Shown piece after piece: positions 52,148 to 63,400 of a DNA stretch of 64,000 nucleotides. The notes under the pieces were generated by a model. That model was not told the origin of the DNA and did not search any database. It saw nothing but the letters and a program-made list of their open reading frames with translations. Made by a program: the position numbers and the translations under genes. The DNA is from JAJTFW01 sp903922455 (GTDB taxonomy: Bacteria > Bacteroidota > Bacteroidia > AKYH767-A > OLB10). The first letter of the stretch is position 1; each line of letters opens with the position of its first letter. The stretch is taken from assembly GCA_943329665.2 (NCBI GenBank), contig CALQEU020000018.1, forward strand, positions 4,413 through 68,412. The letters are read 5' to 3'.

Positions 52148-53236
52148 ATGAAAAAAATAATACTCCTTTCTGGACTTCTCCTGACCAGCTTGTTTCTTCA
52201 AGCCCAAAATGGGTTGGAAAATATCATTGTAGAAAGATACTATGTATCGGAGCCAAATGATACAAATGCAAATTCTACTGGAGGTATTCTTCCTGTGGGA
52301 TCTGTAACCTACCGCATTTATGTGGATATGTTACCAGGATATAAATTTCAAGTATGTTACGGCGTTCCAACTCATGAAATGAGAATTGAAACCTCAACTT
52401 TGTTTTTTAATAATGAAGATCGTGGATCTACATCACCTAATTTCTCCTTTGTAAATGCAGCGAAAAATACTGTCATGCTCGATTCTTGGCTATCAGTAGG
52501 TGCAGCCTGCAATGGTTACAAGGGAGTTTTAAAAACAGAAGATGATGGAGTAAATAATATCATTAATAACTTTTCGCCACAGGTGTTGCAAGGTACAGAT
52601 GCTTCTGCCGGAATCCCATTGACTACGCAAGATGGTTTGATTTTAAGTGCTCCAGAGCCTTTTAATGAATTAGGTTTGACAAATGATATTATTGTTTTTG
52701 ATAATCAGAATGATGGTACAAATGGACCTTTGTTTTCAAGTTTTAACGGTTCTTGGGTAGCTTTGAATGGAGCTTCAGGTCCTGATACTTCGATTAACAA
52801 AGTATTAATAGCGCAAATTACAACCGACGGAACTTTCTGCTTTAAGTTGAATGTGCAATTACGCTCTCCAATACCAGGTGTTGTTGAAAATTATGTTGCT
52901 GACAGTCCAACTGGAGCTGAAATTGCTTTTGCAGGTTTACAATATTGTTCAAATGTTGGAAATCCAGAGTTTGCAGTGGAAGGTCCTGCATTTAGTTTGT
53001 ATCCAAATCCAACGCATGATATTTTTAGTATGTGGGTTTTTGCAAGCAGACAGCCTGGAATATACAGTTATAAAATTTATTCGATGGATGGAAAACAGAT
53101 GTTGAGTAAATCTTTAGGCGTCACTCAAGCTGATGTGATGGAGAAAGTGGATTTGTCAGCTTATCCTTCTGGAATCTATTTTGTAGAACTTTCTGTTGAT
53201 GGACATTCTTCTACCAAGAAACTAGTTAAAAATTAA
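52148..53236 (+). CDS. EKYYVS-domain surface protein 3, T9SS signal
   Basis: 362 residues, the minimal form: signal peptide (MKKIILLSGLLLTSLFLQAQ), EKYYVS domain (about 21-275) and directly a T9SS type A domain (about 283-362; FSLYPNPTHDIFSM, YPSGIYFVELSVDG, TKKLVKN). The domain core is closest to paralogue 1 (GVPTHEM, FFNNEDRGST, LDSWLSVGAACNG, GIPLTTQDGL). It shows that the shared domain can stand alone as the exported unit. 55 bases before the TonB-dependent receptor gene, likely on one message. Confidence 0.8.
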   Translation: MKKIILLSGLLLTSLFLQAQNGLENIIVERYYVSEPNDTNANSTGGILPVGSVTYRIYVDMLPGYKFQVCYGVPTHEMRIETSTLFFNNEDRGSTSPNFSFVNAAKNTVMLDSWLSVGAACNGYKGVLKTEDDGVNNIINNFSPQVLQGTDASAGIPLTTQDGLILSAPEPFNELGLTNDIIVFDNQNDGTNGPLFSSFNGSWVALNGASGPDTSINKVLIAQITTDGTFCFKLNVQLRSPIPGVVENYVADSPTGAEIAFAGLQYCSNVGNPEFAVEGPAFSLYPNPTHDIFSMWVFASRQPGIYSYKIYSMDGKQMLSKSLGVTQADVMEKVDLSAYPSGIYFVELSVDGHSSTKKLVKN

Positions 53237-53291
53237 TTGTAGCTATTAAATAGTTTAAGTTTGATTCAGTCTTGAAATTATTAAGTTAATT

Positions 53292-56200
53292 ATGAATGCT
53301 TCTTATCGTTTGTTTATTGTCATAGGCTTCCTATTTTTATTTGTTAATTCTGCAAAATCACAAGGAGTGATTCGAGGAAAAATAACAGATGCAAATGGAG
53401 AAACATTGATCGGAGTTACTGTCGTTGAGAAAGCAAATCCAAGCAATGGACAAGTTAGCGATTTAGATGGTAATTATTCCATAAAGATTGTAAAGAGTGA
53501 ACCTGTTGTTTTGTTAATAACCTATGTTGGTTTTACTACTATTGAACAAACTTTTCAGCTCGCGAATAATGAAATTAAATTACAAAACTTTGTTTTGAAA
53601 AGCGCAGCTACTGAAGTTAAAGAAGTGGAAATTCAAGCAAAAGCAATTAAAGCTGCAGATTACTATATGGAGAATATGAAGAAAAAGTCGGCAACTACTA
53701 TCGACTATGTTTCTTCAGAAACCATGCGTAAAACAGGAGACAATAATGTATCAAGTGCCATCGCACGTATTACAGGCGTTTCAACGAGTAGTACTGGTTT
53801 TATAACCGTAAGAGGCATCGGTGATCGATACGTACGTACTACTATAAATGGAGCAACTATTCCAACATTAGATCCTTTTACTAGTAATATCAAATTGGAT
53901 TTTATTCCAGCAAATTTGGTGGACAATATTATCATTACGAAAACGGCGTCTCCTGATCTTCCTGGAAATTGGGCAGGCGCTTATATTTCTGTCGAAACAA
54001 AAGATTACCCAGAGAAATTATCGATAACTGTGGAATCACAAATCGGATATAATTCACAGAGTACTTTCAAAAATGTATTAACAACAGAAGGAAGTGCTAC
54101 CGATTGGATGGGTTATGATGATGGGTTCAGAGATCGTGATCATAACCATGTGCAGTATATTAATCGACCAACGCAGTATCAAGAACTATGCGCATTGGGT
54201 TTGAAGGATTATTTTGCTGGCTTGGGAGTAACATCGAGCTGGGAGCAAGGAACAGAAGCTGGAAATAATTATTTCAAATTGGGACTTATTCAATTGGGAT
54301 TATTAGGGGCAGCGGAAATAAATGATCCAGTAGCTTACAATAACGCACTATCATTATATGCTGCGAATTATGAATTGCAAGCATTTGATAAAGTAAATGA
54401 ATCTTTGCCGGCTTATGGAAAATCTTTTCCTAATAATTGGATTCCGTTTAAGAAGAAAGCACCTCTTAATTTTAGTCAGAGTTTTGGTATTGGGAATCAA
54501 ATTTCTGTAGGAAAGGATGATGTTATTGGATTTTTGTTTGGACTTAAATATGGAAGCTCAGTTTCTTACGATCCGCTAGCTAACGGAACTAGAATTGAAA
54601 AAAGAAATGATGAGGAGACCACTTTGTATTCAGCTAGTCAAAGTTTAAGTAGAGAGCAAAATGGGTGGAGCGCGTTGCTAAATTTGGCCTACAAATTTAA
54701 TCCTCGACATTCAATTGGCTTACTTTTTATGCCAAATTTGAATGGAGTAAATAATACGCGTGAAATTTATCAAAGCGAATTGATCGATTATCCTGGTCAA
54801 AGTTCTACAGTATATGATCAGTATTATGAAGAACGTAAGCAATTTATTTATCAAGCCAAGTCGGAACATTATTTTACAAGGTTGAAGACGAAAGTTGAAC
54901 TGAATGTATCTTATACAGATGGAAATAGTGATGTTCCGGATTTTAAAACTTGGGATGTCTTAGCGTTGAGTGGTCAATTTTTAAGTGGGCAAGGTGGAAA
55001 TAGTCGATTCTTTAGATATTTGGATGAAAATGTTCTAGACACTCGAATTAAATTTGATTTTCCAATAGGTGATGTGCCAGGAATGAATCGTAAATTTATT
55101 TTTGGAGCATCAAGAGTGTATCAAGATAGAGATTTTCAACAGTATTCCTATAGTTTAGGTGCAACAGACAGTAGTGGAAATATTCAATCAGGCTCATATC
55201 TTATTCCTAATAATGATTTAGAAGCTTTCTTAATGCCTTCGGAGTTTAATATAGAAAGTTATTTTTTTCAGGGGATTCCGAAGCATAGAGCTAAGAAATT
55301 TTATTTTGATGACCCCAATCCAGCTAGCCATACTATCGGGAATTCTGAAGTGTTGTCGGCTTTTACCATGTTGGACTATAGTATTAATTTTCGTTGGAGA
55401 GCTTCTGTTGGTTTGCGTGTAGAAAAAACGGATTTGTTTGCCGATGTTTATGAATACGATAAAAAGGGATATGGACCCAATGATTTTAGACGCAGATTTG
55501 AAACGGATATGTATATTGCTAATCCTGGTAATTTTAATGTCACTAAATTTTTGCCAAGTATAAATATTATTTATAAACTTCGTGAAGAAGACAAATTAGC
55601 AATGAATTTGCGTGCTAATTATAGTCGAACTACAGCATACCCTACGATCCGTGAAATAACGGAAACGAATATTTTTGATTTTGAATTAAGATCTGTTGTT
55701 TTTGGAAATTCAAATTTGAAAGAAGTAGATATTGATAATTTTGATGTGAGATGGGAATCCTTTTTTAAGAGCGGGAATTCGCTTTCTATAAGTGGATTTT
55801 ATAAAGATTTTAATAATCATATTGAATTGGTTAATTCAATTGGAGGCGGGTACTCATGGCAGAATGTTGATAATTCGTATGTATTAGGAATCGAAGTGGA
55901 AGGAAAGAAAAATATTACTTCTCATTTAGAGTTTAGAGCTAATGTTGCTCTGATAAATTCCGAAACTAACTTCAATTTTAAAACTGTGGAAATTATAAAT
56001 AGTGTTCGTACTGAAGTTCCAGGTGAAATAGTAAAGAGGAAAATGTTTGGACAGTCACCCTATGTCGCAAATGCGATATTAAGTTATAAATGGGATTTGC
56101 CAAAAATTTTAGTCACCGCTTCTTATAATATTCAAGGGAAGAAATTAGTGATCGCTAGTGATGAACTAGCTCCTGCGGTTTATGAATTACCTCGCAATAT

Positions 56201-56381
56201 ATTGGATTTGAAGATAACTAAAGACCTTGGAAAACATTTTATAATTGCAGTTAACATCAGAGATATTTTAAACGAACCTGTTACTCGCGAATATGATAAT
56301 GATGAATCTCTTGGAAAGAAAAATTATGATAGCTTTCGTTGGGGAACAAATTATAATTTGGGATTAACCTATCGACTCTAA
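53292..56381 (+). CDS. TonB-dependent receptor with CarboxypepD_reg-like N-terminus
   Basis: 1029 residues. Signal peptide to NSAKSQ, then a carboxypeptidase-regulatory-like domain (about 25-110; GVIRGKITDANGETLIGVTV, SDLDGNYSIKI). Next is a plug with a hallmark of this receptor group (VRGIGDRYVRTTINGATIPT, DFIPANLVDNIIITKT, LPGNWAGAYISVETKDYPE). A long beta-barrel follows and ends in NYNLGLTYRL. No SusD partner is encoded, so it is not a classical SusCD pair. Position between EKYYVS paralogues suggests that these surface proteins feed or use it. Substrate unknown. Confidence 0.85.
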   Translation: MNASYRLFIVIGFLFLFVNSAKSQGVIRGKITDANGETLIGVTVVEKANPSNGQVSDLDGNYSIKIVKSEPVVLLITYVGFTTIEQTFQLANNEIKLQNFVLKSAATEVKEVEIQAKAIKAADYYMENMKKKSATTIDYVSSETMRKTGDNNVSSAIARITGVSTSSTGFITVRGIGDRYVRTTINGATIPTLDPFTSNIKLDFIPANLVDNIIITKTASPDLPGNWAGAYISVETKDYPEKLSITVESQIGYNSQSTFKNVLTTEGSATDWMGYDDGFRDRDHNHVQYINRPTQYQELCALGLKDYFAGLGVTSSWEQGTEAGNNYFKLGLIQLGLLGAAEINDPVAYNNALSLYAANYELQAFDKVNESLPAYGKSFPNNWIPFKKKAPLNFSQSFGIGNQISVGKDDVIGFLFGLKYGSSVSYDPLANGTRIEKRNDEETTLYSASQSLSREQNGWSALLNLAYKFNPRHSIGLLFMPNLNGVNNTREIYQSELIDYPGQSSTVYDQYYEERKQFIYQAKSEHYFTRLKTKVELNVSYTDGNSDVPDFKTWDVLALSGQFLSGQGGNSRFFRYLDENVLDTRIKFDFPIGDVPGMNRKFIFGASRVYQDRDFQQYSYSLGATDSSGNIQSGSYLIPNNDLEAFLMPSEFNIESYFFQGIPKHRAKKFYFDDPNPASHTIGNSEVLSAFTMLDYSINFRWRASVGLRVEKTDLFADVYEYDKKGYGPNDFRRRFETDMYIANPGNFNVTKFLPSINIIYKLREEDKLAMNLRANYSRTTAYPTIREITETNIFDFELRSVVFGNSNLKEVDIDNFDVRWESFFKSGNSLSISGFYKDFNNHIELVNSIGGGYSWQNVDNSYVLGIEVEGKKNITSHLEFRANVALINSETNFNFKTVEIINSVRTEVPGEIVKRKMFGQSPYVANAILSYKWDLPKILVTASYNIQGKKLVIASDELAPAVYELPRNILDLKITKDLGKHFIIAVNIRDILNEPVTREYDNDESLGKKNYDSFRWGTNYNLGLTYRL

Positions 56382-56392
56382 TTCGCTAGAAT

Positions 56393-57757
56393 ATGAAAAC
56401 ATATAATATTGCTAAAATTTTATTTTGCTTCTTCCTTTTTGTGGTAGGGATGTTGTCAAGTTATGTGGCCTCCTCTCAAATTACAGGATTGCGAGTAGAA
56501 ACGTATTACATCGCTGATGCAAATGATGCGACCGACACTACGGGTGGCCGATCGCTTTCTGTAGGTGAAAAAACATTTCGTGTTTATGTTGAATTGATGC
56601 CAGGTTCAAGAGTGAAAAAAGTGTACGGAGATATTTATCATCCTTTAACTATATCAAGTACGTATCCCTTTTATAATAATATTGATCGACCTGCTAGTGT
56701 TTTTGGATATCAAATAAAGTCATCTTGGATATCAGATAATCCAACACTGGCGTTAGATAGTTGGTTAACCATTGGAATGGCTACTACCACACAGAAAGGT
56801 GTATTGAAATCTATAGATCCCGATGGAGATGATATTGCAGGTTTGAATAATACAGGTGGAACCGCTTTGATTAGTTCCGGACTTTTAGCAAATACAGACC
56901 CTTTAATTGGTATTCCATTAACTACTTCTGATGGGTTAGTTCCAAATAATTTCGCATTAGGGCAATGGACTGATGTCGGGTTTAAAGATTTGAGTGGAAA
57001 TGATACTACTGTTTTTGGACCTATCGCTACAGGAAATATTCTTACATGTAATAATTGCGCTATTCAACAAAATAATGCAATAGGCGGTCCAACCGTTGAC
57101 TCCACGAAGGTTCTCATCGCTCAGCTAACTACTTTTGGCGAACTCTCATTTCAAATAAATTTAACTATTGAAGAGTTAGATAGTTTAGGAAATTCTTCAT
57201 TGGTTAATTATGTTGCAACGGATGATACGCTTTTATCAGGAGAGCAAGTAAGTCCCTTTTTACAATATCCCCAAGCTTGTGGCTGTAGAGATACCCGTTA
57301 TTTGGAATATGGGGCCAATTATGGTTGTGATAATATAGATTCTTGTAAAACACTAATTGTTTTTGGTTGTACAGATACCATGGCTTGTAATTATGATCCA
57401 AGCGCTAATTTTAATATAAGCACTTTATGCTGTTATCCTGGTAAATGTAATGATAGAGATATAAGTCTTGTTTGTCCCGAATTAAATGGAGGTAAATTTG
57501 CAAAATCAACAGTGAATGTATTTCCTAATCCAGCCGCAGATCAAATTTCAATCGAAGTGTATTCAAAGAGTGTGGGTGAAGCATCAGTGAAATTCTTAGA
57601 TGTCATGGGAAAGGTAATTCAAGATTTCTCGTTCACATTAGATAGCGAGATTACTAATAGAAATATCGATATTTCTTTTTTAAGAGATGGAGTGTATTTT
57701 ATTTTAGTTTCTCATCATGATAAATTAGAATCGAAACGTATTGTAAAAATAAAATAA
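56393..57757 (+). CDS. EKYYVS-domain surface protein 4, Cys-rich segment and T9SS signal
   Basis: 454 residues. Signal peptide to VASSQ. EKYYVS domain, more divergent (LRVETYYIADANDATDTTGG, KTFRVYVELMPGS, LALDSWLTIGMATT, LIAQLTTFGELSFQINLTI). A Cys-rich segment follows (about 300-360: ACGCRDTRYLEYG, FGCTDTMACNYDPSA, LCCYPGKC). The GCTDxxACNYDPSA motif recurs in secreted proteins of Bacteroidota. T9SS domain (about 372-454; VNVFPNPAADQIS, GVYFILVSHHDKL). It starts 11 bases after the receptor stop and abuts the FISUMP gene by one base. Confidence 0.8.
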   Translation: MKTYNIAKILFCFFLFVVGMLSSYVASSQITGLRVETYYIADANDATDTTGGRSLSVGEKTFRVYVELMPGSRVKKVYGDIYHPLTISSTYPFYNNIDRPASVFGYQIKSSWISDNPTLALDSWLTIGMATTTQKGVLKSIDPDGDDIAGLNNTGGTALISSGLLANTDPLIGIPLTTSDGLVPNNFALGQWTDVGFKDLSGNDTTVFGPIATGNILTCNNCAIQQNNAIGGPTVDSTKVLIAQLTTFGELSFQINLTIEELDSLGNSSLVNYVATDDTLLSGEQVSPFLQYPQACGCRDTRYLEYGANYGCDNIDSCKTLIVFGCTDTMACNYDPSANFNISTLCCYPGKCNDRDISLVCPELNGGKFAKSTVNVFPNPAADQISIEVYSKSVGEASVKFLDVMGKVIQDFSFTLDSEITNRNIDISFLRDGVYFILVSHHDKLESKRIVKIK

Positions 57758-57758
57758 G

Positions 57759-58550
57759 ATGGAATTTATATTTTCTAGAATTAAACATTTTATGATATTG
57801 ATTATGATTATTGTAAAAGAATCCTTGCAAGCAATAGGAAATTATTATAAGTTAAGCTTGCCTTTACTCTTTATTTGTTTTTTCTTTTTTATCACTTCTT
57901 GTGATGATAAGGAAGAATTGGAAGTTCCTGTTGAAGTCAGTTCAATGACGGATATTGATGGTAATGTTTATAAAACAGTTAAAATCGGTAACCAATGGTG
58001 GATGGCTGAAAATTTAAATGTTACAACTTATCGTAATGGTATTCCAATGACCTCATTGATAGATGATCTAGTTTGGAATGATACTATTGCAGGGTACTGT
58101 ACTTATAATGGAGGTTATGGTAAGTTGTACAATGGGTACGCTGTAGTGGATACAAATAATATCGCACCGGCAGGTTGGCATATTCCTACTGATCTGGAGT
58201 GGAAGAAGTTGGAAACTTATCTTGGGATGAGTGGAGGCGCTGCTGATAAAACAGGGTGGAGAGGTACTTCCGAAGGTGATAAATTAAAAGCTCAAGGTAT
58301 AGATAAATGGTACCGTTATGGTGAAGTATGGGGTACGGATAGTTATCAGTTTAGAGCACTAGGAGGATCTTGCAGAATTTATAATGGAATTTTTGGAAAT
58401 CCAGGTATTAACTATACTGGATTTTGGTGGACATCCTCAGCAAATGCGAATGATTTATTTTTTCGATATCTCGACTATAAAAAATCTGGAATTTATCGCG
58501 GATATGATACCATGAAAATGGGTTGCAGTATACGTTGTGTTAAGGATTAG
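57759..58550 (+). CDS. FISUMP-domain lipoprotein
   Basis: 263 residues. The first 50 include a hydrophobic segment ending FFFITSCDDKEE, a lipobox, though with a long leader; starts at Met12 or Met16 would give a shorter signal. The rest is a Fibrobacter succinogenes major paralogous domain: MTDIDGNVYKTVKIGNQWWM, AENLNVTTYRNG, GWHIPTDLEWKKLETYLG, FWWTSSA and the end GCSIRCVKD. The fold is C-type-lectin-like in related formylglycine-generating-enzyme-type families; a binding role is inferred. It starts one base after the paralogue 4 stop. Confidence 0.8.
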   Translation: MEFIFSRIKHFMILIMIIVKESLQAIGNYYKLSLPLLFICFFFFITSCDDKEELEVPVEVSSMTDIDGNVYKTVKIGNQWWMAENLNVTTYRNGIPMTSLIDDLVWNDTIAGYCTYNGGYGKLYNGYAVVDTNNIAPAGWHIPTDLEWKKLETYLGMSGGAADKTGWRGTSEGDKLKAQGIDKWYRYGEVWGTDSYQFRALGGSCRIYNGIFGNPGINYTGFWWTSSANANDLFFRYLDYKKSGIYRGYDTMKMGCSIRCVKD

Positions 58551-58579
58551 TAAATACTGTTTTGATGAAAATAGAAGGC

Positions 58580-58603
58580 GCGACGTAATGTCGCTTTCTT
58601 TTT
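58580..58603 (+). terminator. Terminator after the FISUMP gene
   Basis: GCGAC-GTAAT-GTCGC stem followed by TTTCTTTTT. It separates the 48.7-58.5 kb genes from the beta-helix gene. Confidence 0.65.
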
Positions 58604-58775
58604 GGTGTTTTTTCAAGAATAACGTAGTTTATTTTGTGATAACTGATTCTATTTTTTGAACCTATATTAAGTTAATGTGAACGATTTAATTTTTTCTGAA
58701 ATCGGTTAACATACAAGAGAAATTTAGATAAAGATTTGATAAGTTAATGGAAATGTTCAACTGCATTTCGCGCCC

Positions 58776-58783
58776 TACATTTG
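58776..58783 (+). promoter_or_regulatory. Bacteroidota -7 box (TACATTTG) of the beta-helix gene
   Basis: Exact TAnnTTTG about 45 bases before the ATG at 58829. Its TTG could be misread as a start codon at 58781. Confidence 0.55.
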
Positions 58784-58828
58784 TATCATTCTTCAGGTGA
58801 ATTAAAAACAAAAAAATCAATTAAAAAA

Positions 58829-60457
58829 ATGAAAAAACTTATCTTAAAAATGACTACTGCAGCAGCTATGCTTGTTGCTATGTCTAATGTGAGCAATGCT
58901 CAAAACAATTTGGGAGCCGATTGCGGTTGTCCAACGGTATCTTCAAGACCAGTAGTGAATCTTGGATTACGCGCTGATGTGAATGGTAACTTAACTGATG
59001 TTAATACAATTTTGTATTGCGATACAATTTATACCATTGGTGCTGCAGGAAACGTAGCTCAAAAAATTTATGTTTCTAGTGGAAAAACGTTAACTGTTAA
59101 TCCAGGAACAGTAGTTAAAACTTATGATACCAACGTAAACTCTGCAGCTAGTTCATTGGTTGTTACAAGAGGTGGTAAAATTAATGCAGCAGGTTCTCCA
59201 ACTTGTGGTATTGTATTTACTTCTATTCTTGATAACATGGATGGAACACACCCAATCGGAAATCGTGGCGAATGGGGTGGTGTAGTAGTGATGGGTAATG
59301 CACAAGTAAATAGAATTGCTCAAACGGGTGCACCAACAAGTACACTTGACGGTGAAATGTTTATGGAAGGTTTACCAGTAGGAGATGCTCGTTCTATCTT
59401 TGGTGGTGGAGCTACTTATAACAACAATGACAATTCTGGTGTGTTGAAATATGTATCTATTCGTTTTGCAGGTGTTACAATTGCAGCAAACGTGGAATTA
59501 AACGGATTGTCTTTAGGTGCAGTTGGAAGTGGAACTACTATCGAGAATATCGAGATCATATCTAATGATGATGATGGTATCGAATTCTGGGGTGGTACTG
59601 TAAATGTAAAGTATGTTAATTTGATGTTCGTTAATGATGATGGTTATGATATCGATCTTAACTATGATGGAAAGATGCAATTCTTATTTGCTCTGAAAGC
59701 ACCTGCTGCTATTGCTTCTGGTGGAGAAAGTGGTTTCGAGTGGGATGGTGACGAAGGTACATCTACATTCTATAATAACTTTTCTCAGGCAAGTACTGGT
59801 TGGAGATCTCACCCTGTTGTATACAATGCAACTATTATTGGAAATGGTTCAAATACTGCAGCAACTGGTACAGGTACAACAACAGGAAACCCATTCGGAA
59901 TTAGCTTTAAATCTGATGCTGAAGGTGAAATCTATAATTCAATCTTCACAGGTTTCCGTGGTGGTGTGAATATGCAAGCTGGATCTGACTCATCTAAGAT
60001 TAACTATGATTTAGGGTTGATCAAAATCGGTTGTAACCATTTCGTAGGTTGTACTTTCCCTGCCTCTGCAGCAAACGTACAATTATCAGGTGCTGATTCT
60101 GTGAAATTCTTTACAACGGATAATAACGTAAACACAAACTCTATTGCTGATTTCGATTATTCTTTCGCAATCACTTCTAGTGCTACAAATCCTGTAACAG
60201 ATAATATCGATGTAGTTCCTTCTAGTAACTTATCTACTGTTTGTACTCCTCCTTCTGATGGATTTTTTACTCCTGCTAACTTCCGTGGTGCTTTTGAAGC
60301 TGGTAAAAAACCTTGGTTAAACAAGTGGGCTTTCACTTCAATCGTAAACGTTACTCCAGGTTTAGCTCCATGTCCAACTGACTTTACAGGTGACGGTGTA
60401 ACTAACACTTCTGACTTCTTAATCTTCGTTGCTCAATTTAACCTTTCTTGTAATTAA
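58829..60457 (+). CDS. Parallel beta-helix exported protein with dockerin-like tail
   Basis: 542 residues from the ATG at 58829; a TTG start at 58781 would lie in the promoter box. Signal peptide to about residue 25 (VSNAQ). The body shows beta-helix features: IYVSSGKTLTVNPGTVVKTY, RGEWGGVVVMGNAQVN, VLKYVSIRFAGV, IENIEIISNDDDGIEFWGGT, NDDGYDID. This protein type commonly follows receptors of the 53292 kind in Bacteroidota. The tail, CPTDFTGDGVTNTSDFLIFV then AQFNLSCN, is a single Ca-binding dockerin-like loop. No T9SS domain. Codons are strongly biased (GGT, GCT, AAC, TTC), suggesting very high expression. Confidence 0.75.
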   Translation: MKKLILKMTTAAAMLVAMSNVSNAQNNLGADCGCPTVSSRPVVNLGLRADVNGNLTDVNTILYCDTIYTIGAAGNVAQKIYVSSGKTLTVNPGTVVKTYDTNVNSAASSLVVTRGGKINAAGSPTCGIVFTSILDNMDGTHPIGNRGEWGGVVVMGNAQVNRIAQTGAPTSTLDGEMFMEGLPVGDARSIFGGGATYNNNDNSGVLKYVSIRFAGVTIAANVELNGLSLGAVGSGTTIENIEIISNDDDGIEFWGGTVNVKYVNLMFVNDDGYDIDLNYDGKMQFLFALKAPAAIASGGESGFEWDGDEGTSTFYNNFSQASTGWRSHPVVYNATIIGNGSNTAATGTGTTTGNPFGISFKSDAEGEIYNSIFTGFRGGVNMQAGSDSSKINYDLGLIKIGCNHFVGCTFPASAANVQLSGADSVKFFTTDNNVNTNSIADFDYSFAITSSATNPVTDNIDVVPSSNLSTVCTPPSDGFFTPANFRGAFEAGKKPWLNKWAFTSIVNVTPGLAPCPTDFTGDGVTNTSDFLIFVAQFNLSCN

Positions 60458-60494
60458 TATTTTTTAAATCAATAAATCATCAACTAAAAAAATT

Positions 60495-63400
60495 ATGAAA
60501 ATTAAAAATATATTAGCAGGACTTGCTTTCTTGCTAATGGGAACCTCAGCGTATTCTCAAGGTTTAGAGAATATTATCGTAGAGAAGTACTATGTCTCAA
60601 ATGCAGCAGATGCTGCGGCTGCCAATGCTGATTTAACGTCAGCTGGCTATCCAACTGGTACGCTACCAGTAGGTTCTGTAACCTTCCGTGTTTATGCGGA
60701 TTTATTACCAGGATGGGGAATTCAATCCGTATACGGAATTCCTTCTCATCCATTGGTATTAACTACTTCAACAAATTTCTATAACCATACAAACGGTAAT
60801 ACTACTGGAGGAAATTTCTCTAGCAGTAGTGCAGCGATCATTGGTTCTGGAACAACTTTCTTAGATTCTTATTTGTCTTGTGGTGCTATTGCTCCTGCAC
60901 GTTTCGGAGTAAGGAAAGCAGAAGATGCGATTGCAGGTGGAGCTAATTTAGTTTTCAATCCAGTTACTGTTCTTGCTAATAATGATCCAAGTGCAGCTCC
61001 AGCAATTACAACTGCTGACGGTATGTATAACACGGCTGGTGTACCTTCTTTGCTTTCTCTTACTTTGTTAGGAGATGCAGCTAGCCCATTGGTAAACATG
61101 TTTACGGATGGTTCTGTAGTAGGAAATAATTACACAAGTACAAATACTTCTTGGGGAGTATTGGGTGAGCAAGTAGGTGCATTTCCTGCTGGAACAAACC
61201 GTGTGTTATTAGGTCAATTTACTTCTGATGGTGTGTTTCACTTTGAATTAAATGTTCAAATTCGTAACAATACTACTTTCGCAATTCAAAACTATGTTTC
61301 TTCAAATCCTACTGGTGCTGAAATTTTGATGTCAAGCTTGTCAGGAACATTTAACGTAGCAAACATCAACCCAACAATTAGTATCACCAATCCTTTGAAT
61401 GGTGCTTCTTTCTTTGTAGGTGATGCTGTTACTATCGATGCTACTGCTGGTGATGCTGATGGTTCTGTTGCTTCTGTTGAGTTTTTTGTAAATGGTGCTT
61501 CAATCGGTGTTGATAATGCTGTTCCTTTTACTACTACATGGACAGCTACTTCAGGTAACAAAGCGTTAACAGCTAAAGTTACTGATAACGTAGGTGCACA
61601 AACTACTTCTGCTGCTGTGAATATCACAGTAGGAGTAAACGTTGCTCCAACAGTAAGTCTTACAGCTCCTGCAAATGCTGCTAACGTTGTTGGTGGAACT
61701 GCTGTAAACATTGATGCGAATGCAGCTGATTCTGATGGTTCTGTTGCAAATGTTGAGTTTTTTGTTGATGGTGTTTCTGTAGGTGTTGTTACAACTTCTC
61801 CTTATTCTGTTAGCTGGACAAGTGGTGCTCCTTTCGGTAACCGTGTTATTACTGCTATTGCAACTGATAACTTCGGTGCTCAAACTACTTCTGCTTCTAG
61901 AACAGTATTTGTGTTAAACCCAGCGGGTGCTCCTTATTTAATTGGTAATATCGTTAGTACTTGTGTTCCAAGTAACTTCTGTTTGCCAATTAAAGCTTCT
62001 ACGTTGAGTCCAGTTTCTAACGTGATCGGTTATGATATCGTTCTTGATTATGATGTAACTAAAGTTACTCCTACTGGTGCTATTGTAAGAAGTAATGATT
62101 TGCTTGCTCCAACTTACAACTACAACCAAGTAAGCACTGCTCATTCTATTGATGCAGTAAATGGTAAAATGCGTATCGCAGTATACTTCAATTCTGGAGC
62201 TCCTGCTGCTGCTCGTTTCTCTGGTACTGGTGAAATCATTTGTGTTGAATTTGCTAAGACTTCTGGTTTCTTGAATGTAGATACTGCTATTTTCAAAGCG
62301 GATACTTTATTAGAAAGCCGTATCACGGGTGTTCAATTACAACCTGTTGATTCTGGTTTGTTCACTACGTATAAGGATAGTATCTTTAATAGCTCATTAC
62401 GTTTCTGGGAAGATAATAGCCCAATCCGTTATAATGCTGCAGTTCCTAGTGATTATTTAATCACTAACATCTACGGAAACAGTATTGCATGTAATAACCA
62501 ATCATTAGTTGCAGTTCAACCTGATGTGAATGGTAATTTCTCTTACAATATCAATAATGGTCCAAAGTTAGAAGTGATTAAGGATATCGCTGCTGCAACA
62601 GACGTACAACCTGTAGTAAATGGTTTCGATGCGTTTTTAACTCGTCGTGTTTTAATTCTTGACGCTAGCTTCACGCCTTCAGTTTATCAAATGATTGCAA
62701 TGGATGTGAATATGGATGGTGTGGTTTCTTCTGGTGACCTTACTCAAATTAACCAACGTGCTGTATTGTTCATCCCTGAATTCCAACAAGCTTGGAACTA
62801 TGATGCAAATGGTAATCCAATCCTTCCTGTACGTGCTTCACGTGACTGGTCTTTTGTTGATGTTTCAACAGTTAGTTCTACTCCGGCTTATTATATTTCT
62901 ACTACGTATCCTTCAAATGATGGTATCGGTTTCAGTAAGAACAAAGTTCCAGTGGTTGCTTTCTGTAGCAATATTCCAGTTCTTGATTACTCTGGTTGCC
63001 CAATTATCGGTACTGAGTCTTACAAAGGAATTTTAATCGGTGATATAAATGGTAATTATTCTTCTAACAATGGCGCACCAAGTCCTTTCAGAGTAGGTTC
63101 TACTGATAAGGTGAGCTTCAATTTGTCAAATGCAATTATTGCAAATGGTTTTGTAACGATTCCTGTTTCTTTCCAATCGACTGAATCAGTAAACGCAATT
63201 GACTTCTCTTTGAAAACGAATAGTGCTAAACTTAGCTTTGATGGTGTTGATGATTTAACAGGTAAAATGATGATCATGTCTCATTTTAATACTAACGATC
63301 AAACAATCCGTTTTACGTCGAATAGCATGGATGCAATCGAGAAAAATACGCAAGTATTAAACATTCGTTTTGCTATCAATGGCAATGAAATGACAGCTAG